Assembly: GCA_021786915.1 (NCBI GenBank)
Contig: JAJYMP010000399.1
Location: forward strand, 1-10,676
Reading direction: 5' to 3'
DNA from: Chloroflexota bacterium
GTDB taxonomy: Bacteria > Chloroflexota > Limnocylindria > Limnocylindrales > CSP1-4
Length of the DNA: 10,676 bases
Shown: one piece after another, positions 1 through 5,183 of the stretch
Numbering within the stretch: position 1 is the stretch's first letter
Layout: every line of letters starts with the position of its first letter
Made by a program: the position numbers and the translations under genes
The notes under the pieces: generated by a model
Told to the model about the DNA's origin: nothing
Database searches by the model: none
Seen by the model: the letters and a program-made list of their open reading frames with translations, nothing else

Positions 1-1
1 C

Positions 2-736
2 ACGTTCGAGGGGTTCGCGCGGCGGGGGAACGCACGCGGCGACGGGGAAGCCCTCCTGAGCAGGAGCGTGGAGCTGGCTGCGGCCGCCCGCGCGCAGGCG
101 GCCGCCGAGGACGCGGCGGCGGGCCGCGCTCCGGTCCGCAGGTTCATCGCCGCGTCGGTCGGCCCGTACGGGGCGATGCTCGCGGACGGCTCGGAGTACC
201 GCGGCAACTACGGCCGCACCATCGCCCAGCTGGCGGACTTCCACCGCGAGCGGCTGCGCGTGCTCGCGTCCACCGACGCCGACATCCTCGCGGTCGAGAC
301 GATCCCCGAGGTGGAGGAGGCGGCGGCCGTGGTGGCACTCCTGCCGGAGAACCCCGGCGCCGCCGCCTGGATCAGCTTCTCGTGCCGCGACGGCGCGCGG
401 CTCAACAGCGGAGCGACCGTGGAGGAGGGCGTGGCCGCGGTGGACGGGGCGCCGGGGGTCGTGGCCATCGGCGTCAACTGCACGGCGCCCGAGCACCTCG
501 ACGAGCTGGTGCGCCGCATCCGCGCCGCCACCTTGCTGCCCATCGTGGTGTACCCCAACAGCGGCGAGGGCTGGGACGCGGTCGGGCGGCGCTGGGTGGG
601 CCACGGCCGCGACCGCGTGGACGGCGACGCCGCACGACGCTGGAGAGCGCTTGGAGCCGAGCTGATCGGCGGCTGCTGCCGCGTCACGCCCGACCAGGTC
701 GCGGTGCTCGCCTCCGCGCTCACCGAGTCGGCGTGA
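2..736 (+). CDS. Homocysteine S-methyltransferase (MmuM-like), 5' end outside window
   Basis: The enzyme transfers a methyl group, typically from S-methylmethionine, to homocysteine to give methionine in the cytosol. The frame is open from the first bases and begins TFEGFARRG, which matches the internal YQATFEGF region of the family, so about 60 N-terminal residues lie off the left edge (family about 300 aa, 244 here). All three zinc-ligand cysteines are visible: GVNC (Cys codon 479-481) and GGCC (674-679) near the C-terminus, followed by RVTPDQV. The order GVNC, then a VVYPNSGE-type segment, then GGCC is that of Pfam S-methyl_trans. Internal ATG/GTG codons should not be taken as the start. 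The methyl donor cannot be decided from sequence. A 7-bp hairpin lies 65 bases downstream. The family call is secure. Confidence 0.93.
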   Translation, partial: TFEGFARRGNARGDGEALLSRSVELAAAARAQAAAEDAAAGRAPVRRFIAASVGPYGAMLADGSEYRGNYGRTIAQLADFHRERLRVLASTDADILAVETIPEVEEAAAVVALLPENPGAAAWISFSCRDGARLNSGATVEEGVAAVDGAPGVVAIGVNCTAPEHLDELVRRIRAATLLPIVVYPNSGEGWDAVGRRWVGHGRDRVDGDAARRWRALGAELIGGCCRVTPDQVAVLASALTESA

Positions 737-801
737 ACGGCGCCCAGCCCGCCTCTTCGGCTCGCCGCCCCCGTCCCGCGGTGGAGGCGATGCCGCTGGC
801 G

Positions 802-820
802 CGTCGGGAAGCGCCCGACG
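802..820 (+). terminator. Candidate terminator hairpin after mmuM-like gene
   Basis: CGTCGGG, loop AAGCG, CCCGACG form a perfect 7-bp GC stem. It lies 65 bases after the methyltransferase stop and before the lipoprotein. There is no T tract, so intrinsic termination is uncertain. Confidence 0.35.
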
Positions 821-887
821 ACGAGGCCGCGCAGGCGACAATGGGTGGCGACACCCAGATCGCTCATGCTCCCGGAGGTCCCCCAGC

Positions 888-1568
888 TTGAACCGCGGGC
901 TCGCGACCGCCGCTGTCGCCCTGCTTCTCGTCTCGCTCGTGGCAGGGTGCAGCGCCAAACCCGGCAACAACGCAAGCGCCGGCCCGACGGCACCCCCAGT
1001 GCTCAGCGCAGGTCAGCACGCGAGCGCCGTGTTCCAGCCCGCTGTCACGTACACGGTCCCCGCGGGCTGGACGAACCCGGTGGACGACCTCGCGTACTTC
1101 CAGCTGATGCCGACGAACGACCAGGCCAACGGCATCCACCTCTTCCACAACTGGCGCGCGCTCTCGCAGGCGGCCGACTGTCCGTACAGCCCGGAGCCGG
1201 GCGTCGGCACCAGCGCGTCGGAACTGGTGACGTGGATCCGGTCGAGGAAGGGCCTCTCGGTGACGCCTCCCACCCTGGTCACCGTCGCAGGGCTGCCCGC
1301 CACGATGATCAACCTCAGCGTCGCCCCGAACTGGAAGCAGTCCTGCTCGTTCGCGAACGGGCTCCCCGCGGTGCCGCTGCTCATCGACGAGACGCAGCGG
1401 CTGCACTGGGTCATCGCGGGCAGCGAGACCCTCCGCCTGTACCTGCTCGACCTGCCCGGCAACGGCACGATGATCGTCAACCTCGACTCGTTTGACGGCG
1501 TCGGCTTCCCGAACCTGCTCACCGCTGGCTCGCCGATCGTCAAGAGCCTGGTGTTCGCCACCAAGTGA
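888..1568 (+). CDS. Secreted lipoprotein of unknown function
   Basis: A 226-residue protein begins at TTG 888, chosen because GGAGGT (874-879) sits 8 bases upstream and a textbook type II signal peptide starts at once. That signal has Arg3, a hydrophobic run (residues 5-19) and a VAGC lipobox with Cys21 as the predicted lipidated residue. A short Ala/Pro/Gly/Asn-rich linker (22-45) leads into a globular part with a TYTVPAGW segment (54-61). After the lipobox there are only two cysteines, Cys98 and Cys153, which could form a disulfide outside the membrane. I do not recognise a named domain; VPAGW-type segments occur in other GC-rich bacterial lipoproteins. Its stop overlaps the start of the glycosyltransferase by 4 bases, so the two are almost certainly co-transcribed. 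Function is unknown. Confidence 0.85.
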   Translation: MNRGLATAAVALLLVSLVAGCSAKPGNNASAGPTAPPVLSAGQHASAVFQPAVTYTVPAGWTNPVDDLAYFQLMPTNDQANGIHLFHNWRALSQAADCPYSPEPGVGTSASELVTWIRSRKGLSVTPPTLVTVAGLPATMINLSVAPNWKQSCSFANGLPAVPLLIDETQRLHWVIAGSETLRLYLLDLPGNGTMIVNLDSFDGVGFPNLLTAGSPIVKSLVFATK

Positions 1569-2299
1569 CCAGGCCTGGCGGCCGGCCGCGCGTCCTGGCT
1601 GTCATCCCCGGCTACCAGGAGGGGCCGCGGATCGGCGGAGTCGTGACGGCAGCCCGGCGCTACCTGCCGGTCCTCGTGGTCGACGACGGGTCCACCGACG
1701 ACACCGCGGCGCGGGCGGGGGCTGCGGGCGCGATCGTCCTGCCGCAGCGGCCGAACCAGGGCAAGGGGGCAGCCCTCCGGATGGGCTTCCGCCGGGCCCT
1801 CGCCGAGGGCTACGACGCGGTCGTGACCCTCGACGCCGACGGCCAGCACGACCCCGACGAGATCCCCGCGTTCCTCGCCGCCTTCGGGGCGCCCGGCCCG
1901 GGCGACGCCCCCGGGCAGCCGAGCGTGGACTCCGGCGCCAGGCCCGAGCTGGTCATCGGCCGTCGGGACTTCGCCCGCATGCCGCCGGTGCGCCGCCTGT
2001 CGAACATGATCGGCAGCGCCGCGTTCTCGTGGGCGGTCGGACAGCCCATCCCCGACAACCAGTCCGGCTACCGCCTGCTCGGCGGGCGGATGCTGACGGC
2101 CATGATCGACAGCCGCGAGACCGGGTTCGAGTTCGAGGTCGAGATGATCGCGGTCTGCCTGCGGCGCGGCTGGCCGCTCGCGTGGGTGCCGATCTCGACG
2201 ATCTACGCCGGCGCCCCGAGCCACGTCCAGCCGCTCCACCACCTGCGCCACTTCGTGCGGGCCACGCGGGCCGCCAGGCGCATCGTGCGAGCGCCATGA
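1565..2299 (+). CDS. Family 2 glycosyltransferase (DPM1-like)
   Basis: A 244-residue GT-A fold enzyme of the dolichyl-phosphate-mannose-synthase-like GT2 group, which transfers a sugar from a nucleotide-sugar, often to a polyprenyl phosphate or to a cell-envelope acceptor. Visible are VIPGYQE at the first strand, DDGSTDDT (40-47), NQGKGAAL (64-71) and the metal/nucleotide motif DADGQHDP (90-97). QSGYR and the acidic GFEFEVEM stretch, typical of the catalytic end of this group, follow. A Gly/Pro-rich insert of about 20 residues (108-128) breaks the middle of the domain. There is no C-terminal membrane segment, so it is probably cytosolic or peripheral. The GTG start overlaps the lipoprotein stop (GTGA), implying translational coupling. 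The acceptor and sugar donor cannot be read from the sequence. Confidence 0.9.
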   Translation: MTRPGGRPRVLAVIPGYQEGPRIGGVVTAARRYLPVLVVDDGSTDDTAARAGAAGAIVLPQRPNQGKGAALRMGFRRALAEGYDAVVTLDADGQHDPDEIPAFLAAFGAPGPGDAPGQPSVDSGARPELVIGRRDFARMPPVRRLSNMIGSAAFSWAVGQPIPDNQSGYRLLGGRMLTAMIDSRETGFEFEVEMIAVCLRRGWPLAWVPISTIYAGAPSHVQPLHHLRHFVRATRAARRIVRAP

Positions 2300-2319
2300 G
2301 GGGCGACCGGGCCAGCTCC

Positions 2320-2342
2320 GGGCCGTCCACGGCCCCATGGAC
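2320..2342 (+). terminator. Hairpin pair after glycosyltransferase
   Basis: GGGCCG, TCCA, CGGCCC form a perfect 6-bp stem at 2320-2335. It competes with a second stem, GTCCA (2325-2329) with TGGAC (2338-2342). It lies 21 bases after the glycosyltransferase stop with no T tract. It may be a weak terminator or an attenuator before the peptidase gene. Confidence 0.3.
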
Positions 2343-2357
2343 CCACGCTCCGGCGGA

Positions 2358-2376
2358 TTGACGCATGCTTGACGCA
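2358..2376 (+). promoter_or_regulatory. Tandem TTGACGCA boxes upstream of S41 peptidase
   Basis: TTGACGCA occurs at 2358-2365 and again at 2369-2376, separated by TGC, so the copies are 11 bp apart (one helical turn). Each begins with a near-consensus -35 hexamer (TTGACG). No convincing -10 hexamer follows at 16-18 bp, so this may be a promoter, a regulator site, or chance. Confidence 0.3.
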
Positions 2377-2417
2377 GCCGACCCTGTCGCGGCCCCGCTC
2401 CGGAACCACGCACAACG

Positions 2418-4001
2418 ATGACCCAACCCTCCGTCCCGCCGTCTGCCGGGGAGCCCGCCACGCCCCCCGAGTCCTTGGCCCAGCACCCCGACCAACCCGC
2501 CCTGCGCCCGGATGCGACCGAGGCCACCCTGCCGACCGCCCCCTCCGGGCTGACCGCATCGGCCTCCACTCCCGCATGGGCCGCATCGGCCGAGCCGCCC
2601 GCACCTCCCGCATCGGCCGAGCCGCACGGCCCGCCGTTCGTCGCGCCCGGTGCCGCGGGCTCTCCCGGCGCCGACGATGGCTCGGTGCCCCCGCCCCCGC
2701 CCCGCCTCGCGCCGATCCCCGGCGGCGTCCCGAAGATCCTCGTGGCCGTCCTCGCGCCGATCCTCGCGATCGCCATGTTCGCGGCCGGTCTCGCCGTCGG
2801 GAACTCCGGCGGCCTGACGCTGGCCCCCGCCGGCCCTGCCACCGCGTCGTCGTCCGGGGGTCCGGGACCGTCAGCCTCCCTCACGCCCGACCAGGAGCTC
2901 GCGCTCGTCGACCAGGCCTGGCACGACATCCAGAACTACTACGTCGACGCGCAGCACCTCGACAACCAGAAGCTCGCCTACGCTGCCATCCAGGGCATCG
3001 TCACCGCCGTGGGCGACGTCGGGCACACCTCGTTCATGACCGCCGCCGAGTCGAAGGCGATGGACCAGTCCCTCTCCGGGACGTTCGTCGGTATCGGCAT
3101 CGAAGTCGCCCCGGACGACGGCAAGGGCGGCCTGGTGGTGGGCCAGGTGTTCGCCAACACCCCGGCCCAGGCAGCGGGCATCAAGCGCGGCGACCGGATC
3201 GTCGGCGTCGACGGGAGAACCCTGACGGGCATGACGCAGGACCAGATCATCCAGTTGATCCGCGGACCCGAGGGGACGCAGGTCACGATCACCATCCAGC
3301 GCGCGGGGGTGGCCAACTTCGACCTGACCATCACGCGCCGCAAGTACGACCTGCCGCTCGCGACCTGGGCGATGATCCCGGGCCGGAAGATCGCATTCAT
3401 CCGGCTCGACTCATTCGCCACCGGCGCCGGCAAGGCCATCGAGGCCGCGATCCAGGGGGCCAAGGGCGCCGGCGCCACGGCGATCGTGTTCGATCTGCGC
3501 AACAACGGCGGCGGGTACGTCAACGAGGCGGTCGCTGTGGCGAGCCAGTTCGTCGGCAACGGCACCGTCTACCAGTCCGTGGACCGCAGCGGCGTGGACA
3601 AGCCCGTCCCGGTCACGCCGGGCGGCCTGGCCACGACGATCCCGCTGGTCGTGCTGGCCAATGGCAACACCGCGAGCGCCGCGGAGATCGTCAGCGGCTG
3701 CATCCAGGACGCCGGGCGCGCACTGGTGGTGGGGCAGAAGACATTCGGCACGGGCACCGTCCTGGGGCGCTTCGAGCTGGCCGACGGCTCGGTCCTGCGG
3801 ATCGGGACGGAGCGGTGGCTCACGCGCAACGGCCGGCCCATCTGGCACGAGGGCCTCGACCCGAACGTCACCGTGGCGCTCCCCCAGAACGCGGCGGCCG
3901 TCTACCCCGACGACGTCCAGGGCATGACCGCCGCCCAGCTCGCCGCGTCGGGCGACACGCAGCTGCTCAAGGCGCTGGACCTGCTCAAGGGCCAGGGCTG
4001 A
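2418..4001 (+). CDS. Membrane-anchored S41 (CtpA/Prc-like) peptidase with PDZ domain, catalytic Lys replaced
   Basis: A 527-residue C-terminal-processing peptidase family protein, predicted to act outside the cytoplasmic membrane on unfolded or tagged envelope proteins. Residues 1-104 are a cytosolic disordered Pro/Ala-rich tail with a 9-residue repeat. Residues about 106-127 form a single membrane segment. A linker and helical part follow, then a PDZ domain (about 221-300, with GIGIEV, AGIKRGDRI and VDGRTL), then the S41 catalytic core with DLRNNGGG (359-366). The nucleophile Ser420 lies in NTASAAEI. In E. coli Prc the general base Lys lies 25 residues after the Ser, in TFGKG; here that position is Thr445 (TFGTGTVL). 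The nearest lysine is Lys441. The enzyme may be a divergent subfamily, may use Lys441, or may be inactive. ATG 2418 has only a weak GGAA upstream. Confidence 0.92.
   Translation: MTQPSVPPSAGEPATPPESLAQHPDQPALRPDATEATLPTAPSGLTASASTPAWAASAEPPAPPASAEPHGPPFVAPGAAGSPGADDGSVPPPPPRLAPIPGGVPKILVAVLAPILAIAMFAAGLAVGNSGGLTLAPAGPATASSSGGPGPSASLTPDQELALVDQAWHDIQNYYVDAQHLDNQKLAYAAIQGIVTAVGDVGHTSFMTAAESKAMDQSLSGTFVGIGIEVAPDDGKGGLVVGQVFANTPAQAAGIKRGDRIVGVDGRTLTGMTQDQIIQLIRGPEGTQVTITIQRAGVANFDLTITRRKYDLPLATWAMIPGRKIAFIRLDSFATGAGKAIEAAIQGAKGAGATAIVFDLRNNGGGYVNEAVAVASQFVGNGTVYQSVDRSGVDKPVPVTPGGLATTIPLVVLANGNTASAAEIVSGCIQDAGRALVVGQKTFGTGTVLGRFELADGSVLRIGTERWLTRNGRPIWHEGLDPNVTVALPQNAAAVYPDDVQGMTAAQLAASGDTQLLKALDLLKGQG
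2554..2634 (+). repeat. Triplicated 27-bp repeat in peptidase N-terminal tail
   Basis: CCGCATCGGCC occurs at 2554-2564, 2581-2591 and 2608-2618, exactly 27 bp apart. The last two copies extend to an identical 18 bp (CCGCATCGGCCGAGCCGC). The period equals 9 codons and gives residues 46-54 (TASASTPAW), 55-63 (AASAEPPAP) and 64-72 (PASAEPHGP). Confidence 0.7.
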
Positions 4002-4033
4002 GGGATCCGCGCGGTCGCCGCCATCGCGGGCGG

Positions 4034-4052
4034 CCCGGCTCGAGCGGCCGGG
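4034..4052. terminator. Hairpin between convergent genes
   Basis: CCCGGC (4034-4039) pairs with GCCGGG (4047-4052) around a 7-base loop. It lies 33 bases after the S41 stop, next to a stronger hairpin at 4060-4086. There is no T tract on either strand. Confidence 0.35.
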
Positions 4053-4059
4053 AATCAAC

Positions 4060-4086
4060 GAGGCCGCCGGCGATGCCGACGGCCTC
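4060..4086. terminator. Probable bidirectional terminator hairpin
   Basis: GAGGCCG (4060-4066) pairs with CGGCCTC (4080-4086). After a single C/A mismatch, CGGC (4068-4071) pairs with GCCG (4075-4078) around a GAT loop. This gives an 11-bp GC-rich stem between the convergent S41 and zinc-ribbon genes, where a shared terminator is expected. Neither side has a clear T tract. Confidence 0.5.
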
Positions 4087-4128
4087 GAGCGTGAGTGGCA
4101 GGGCGCTTGACGCGGCCTGCCGCGGGCG

Positions 4129-4491
4129 TCAGGCCCGGCGCTGCTGGAAGCAGGAGCTGCAGTAGACGGGCTTGCCGGAGGTCGGGCGGAAGGGGACCTG
4201 GGTCTCCTGGCCGCACGCCGAGCAGGTGGCCGCGAACATCTCGCGCGGGCCGCGCGAGCCGCCGCCGCCGCCGTAGCCGCCGGAGCGATCGCTGTAGCCG
4301 CCGCCGCTGCTGTAGCCGCCGCCGCTGCTGTAGCCGCTGTCCGAACCGCGGGCGGCCTTGCGGCTGGCGCGGCAGGAGGGGCAGCGGCGCGGCTCGGTGA
4401 AGCCGCGCTCAGCGAAGAAGTCCTGCTCGCTGGCAGTGAACGTGAATGACTGATTGCAGTCGGCGCAAGTGAGGGTCTTGTCGAGGGCCAT
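4129..4491 (-). CDS. Small double zinc-ribbon protein with Gly/Tyr/Ser-rich linker (CxxC-x17-CxxC domain)
   Basis: A 120-residue protein with eight cysteines in four CxxC pairs. The N-terminal zinc ribbon uses Cys9/Cys12 and Cys37/Cys40, with FTFTASEQDFFAERGF between them, as in the bacterial probable zinc-ribbon family (zf-trcl type). The C-terminal ribbon uses Cys90/Cys93 and Cys111/Cys114 with exactly 17 residues between pairs, the hallmark of the CxxC-x17-CxxC domain. Residues 50-80 are a flexible Gly/Ser/Tyr/Arg linker with a duplicated GYSSGG unit. ATG 4491 is preferred over the longer frame to 4614 because the N-terminal ribbon starts immediately after it. AGGAG (4505-4509) is 13 bases upstream, which is long. 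Transcription probably starts from the minus-strand promoter at 4610-4637. Members of this family are uncharacterised; nucleic-acid binding is only an inference. Confidence 0.88.
   Translation of the reverse strand: MALDKTLTCADCNQSFTFTASEQDFFAERGFTEPRRCPSCRASRKAARGSDSGYSSGGGYSSGGGYSDRSGGYGGGGGSRGPREMFAATCSACGQETQVPFRPTSGKPVYCSSCFQQRRA
4295..4330 (-). repeat. Two perfect 18-bp tandem repeats in zinc-ribbon linker
   Basis: TAGCCGCCGCCGCTGCTG occurs at 4295-4312 and 4313-4330 (plus-strand reading), followed by a partial third copy. On the coding strand it encodes a duplicated Ser-Ser-Gly-Gly-Gly-Tyr unit in the linker. The array could vary in copy number by slippage without breaking the frame. 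Confidence 0.7.
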
Positions 4492-4522
4492 TGGGTGCGA
4501 TCCACTCCTGTGGGCTGTGCGT

Positions 4523-4553
4523 CGGAGTCCGCGATCTGCCTCGGCGGAGTCCG
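4523..4553. promoter_or_regulatory. Twin CGGAGTCCG palindromes in zinc-ribbon gene leader
   Basis: CGGAGTCCG, a perfect CGGA/TCCG dyad around a central G, occurs at 4523-4531 and 4545-4553. The copies are in the same orientation and 22 bp apart, about two helical turns. They lie between the predicted minus-strand transcription start and ATG 4491. They may be a paired operator or RNA hairpin elements. Confidence 0.35.
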
Positions 4554-4580
4554 GGAGGGGTGGGATCGTGTGCGCCGCGC

Positions 4581-4602
4581 TGGGCTTCGCCCAAGATGGG
4601 CG
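4581..4602 (-). promoter_or_regulatory. Competing hairpins at predicted 5' end of zinc-ribbon mRNA
   Basis: GCCCA (4589-4593) can pair with TGGGC on its left (4581-4585, loop TTC) or on its right (4597-4601, loop AGA; the right-hand stem extends to CGCCCA/TGGGCG plus an outer pair). The two stems exclude each other. If transcription starts near 4603 they would form the very 5' end of the leader. Confidence 0.3.
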
Positions 4603-4609
4603 AGTTGTG

Positions 4610-4637
4610 ACCATACGCGATTTTCCGAAACGTGCAA
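4610..4637 (-). promoter_or_regulatory. Sigma-70-type promoter for zinc-ribbon gene
   Basis: On the minus strand TTGCAC (4637-4632) is followed after 16 bp by TATGGT (4615-4610). This would place the start near 4603 and leave a leader of about 110 bases before ATG 4491. The region is markedly richer in A/T than its surroundings. Confidence 0.45.
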
Positions 4638-4651
4638 GTGCTGTTCTTGCA
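4633..4651. promoter_or_regulatory. 19-bp dyad TGCAAG-N7-CTTGCA, candidate operator
   Basis: TGCAAG (4633-4638) and CTTGCA (4646-4651) are perfect inverted arms 7 bases apart. One arm overlaps the -35 element of the minus-strand promoter. The site lies about 100 bases upstream of the HTH-TOBE regulator gene, so that regulator, or another one, could bind here. A second short inverted repeat, GCGCG-GAGA-CGCGC, lies at 4658-4671. Confidence 0.4.
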
Positions 4652-4748
4652 GGATGCGCGCGGAGACGCGCCCCAGCGCCGCTGGAACATGGCTACATCC
4701 GGCAGGATAGCTAGACACGATGGCCGATTCTCTGCCATCATCCTATGG

Positions 4749-5168
4749 ATGGCGACTTCTTCAGATGACGCAACGTTCGTCCGTGTCGGGCAGGCCGCAG
4801 AGATGCTCGGAGTGTCCGTGGAGACCCTCCGGCGCTGGGAGGCGGACGGCCGCCTGGCAACCGCGCGGTCCGAGGGCGGCCAGCGGCTTGTCGACCTCGC
4901 TGTCGTGGGCCGGCTGCTCGCCGAGCGTCGGCAGTCGGCGAGCGGGCGGCCGATCGTCGCGCAGTCCGCGCGCAACAGGTTCGCCGGGATCGTGACCCGG
5001 GTCGAGCGCGACCGGGTCGCCGCCGTGGTCGAGGTCCAGGCGGGGCCGCACCGACTCGTGTCGCTGATGACCGCCGAGGCCGTGGACGACCTGGGGCTGG
5101 AGGTCGGCAAGGTCGCCGTGTGCGTCGTCAAGGCCACCAACGTGATCGTCGAGATCCCGTCCTCCTGA
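4749..5168 (+). CDS. MerR-like HTH plus TOBE (Mop) domain molybdate-responsive regulator
   Basis: A 139-residue protein that probably senses molybdate or tungstate and controls this uptake operon, in the manner of ModE but with a different architecture. Residues about 10-45 are an excisionase/MerR-type helix-turn-helix (VGQAAEMLGVSVETLRRWE, then a basic wing). Residues about 73-137 are a single TOBE/Mop domain beginning SARNRFAGIV and ending VKATNVIVEI, the oxyanion-binding fold otherwise found at the end of ModC and in ModE. ATG 4749 is chosen because the HTH begins 10 residues later; longer in-frame starts at 4689 and GTG 4632 add residues without family character. No clear ribosome-binding site is visible. 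TAGCTA at 4708-4713 is a weak -10 candidate. modA starts 15 bases after the stop. One Mop domain implies oligomerisation to complete the binding sites (family knowledge). Confidence 0.87.
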   Translation: MATSSDDATFVRVGQAAEMLGVSVETLRRWEADGRLATARSEGGQRLVDLAVVGRLLAERRQSASGRPIVAQSARNRFAGIVTRVERDRVAAVVEVQAGPHRLVSLMTAEAVDDLGLEVGKVAVCVVKATNVIVEIPSS

Positions 5169-5183
5169 AGAGGGTCCAGCCGC

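Noticed and set aside
1013..2929. Long minus-strand open frame (638 codons) opposite the lipoprotein, GT2 and S41 genes
   Set aside because: It is antisense to three recognisable genes, low in family character, and rich in Arg/Gly/Ala as expected for a shadow frame in GC-rich DNA.
2369..4165. Long plus-strand frame (598 codons) overlapping the S41 peptidase
   Set aside because: It reads as Arg/Pro/Gly low-complexity protein, while the other frame has clear PDZ and S41 motifs across the same bases.
4255..4335. CRISPR-like or satellite reading of the GCC/GCT repeats
   Set aside because: The repeats are in frame inside a gene and encode a Gly/Ser/Tyr linker. There are no spacers.
4632..4748. 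N-terminal extension of the HTH-TOBE regulator from GTG 4632 or ATG 4689
   Set aside because: The extra residues show no conservation-like pattern and would cover the dyad and -35 region. The HTH starts 10 residues after ATG 4749.
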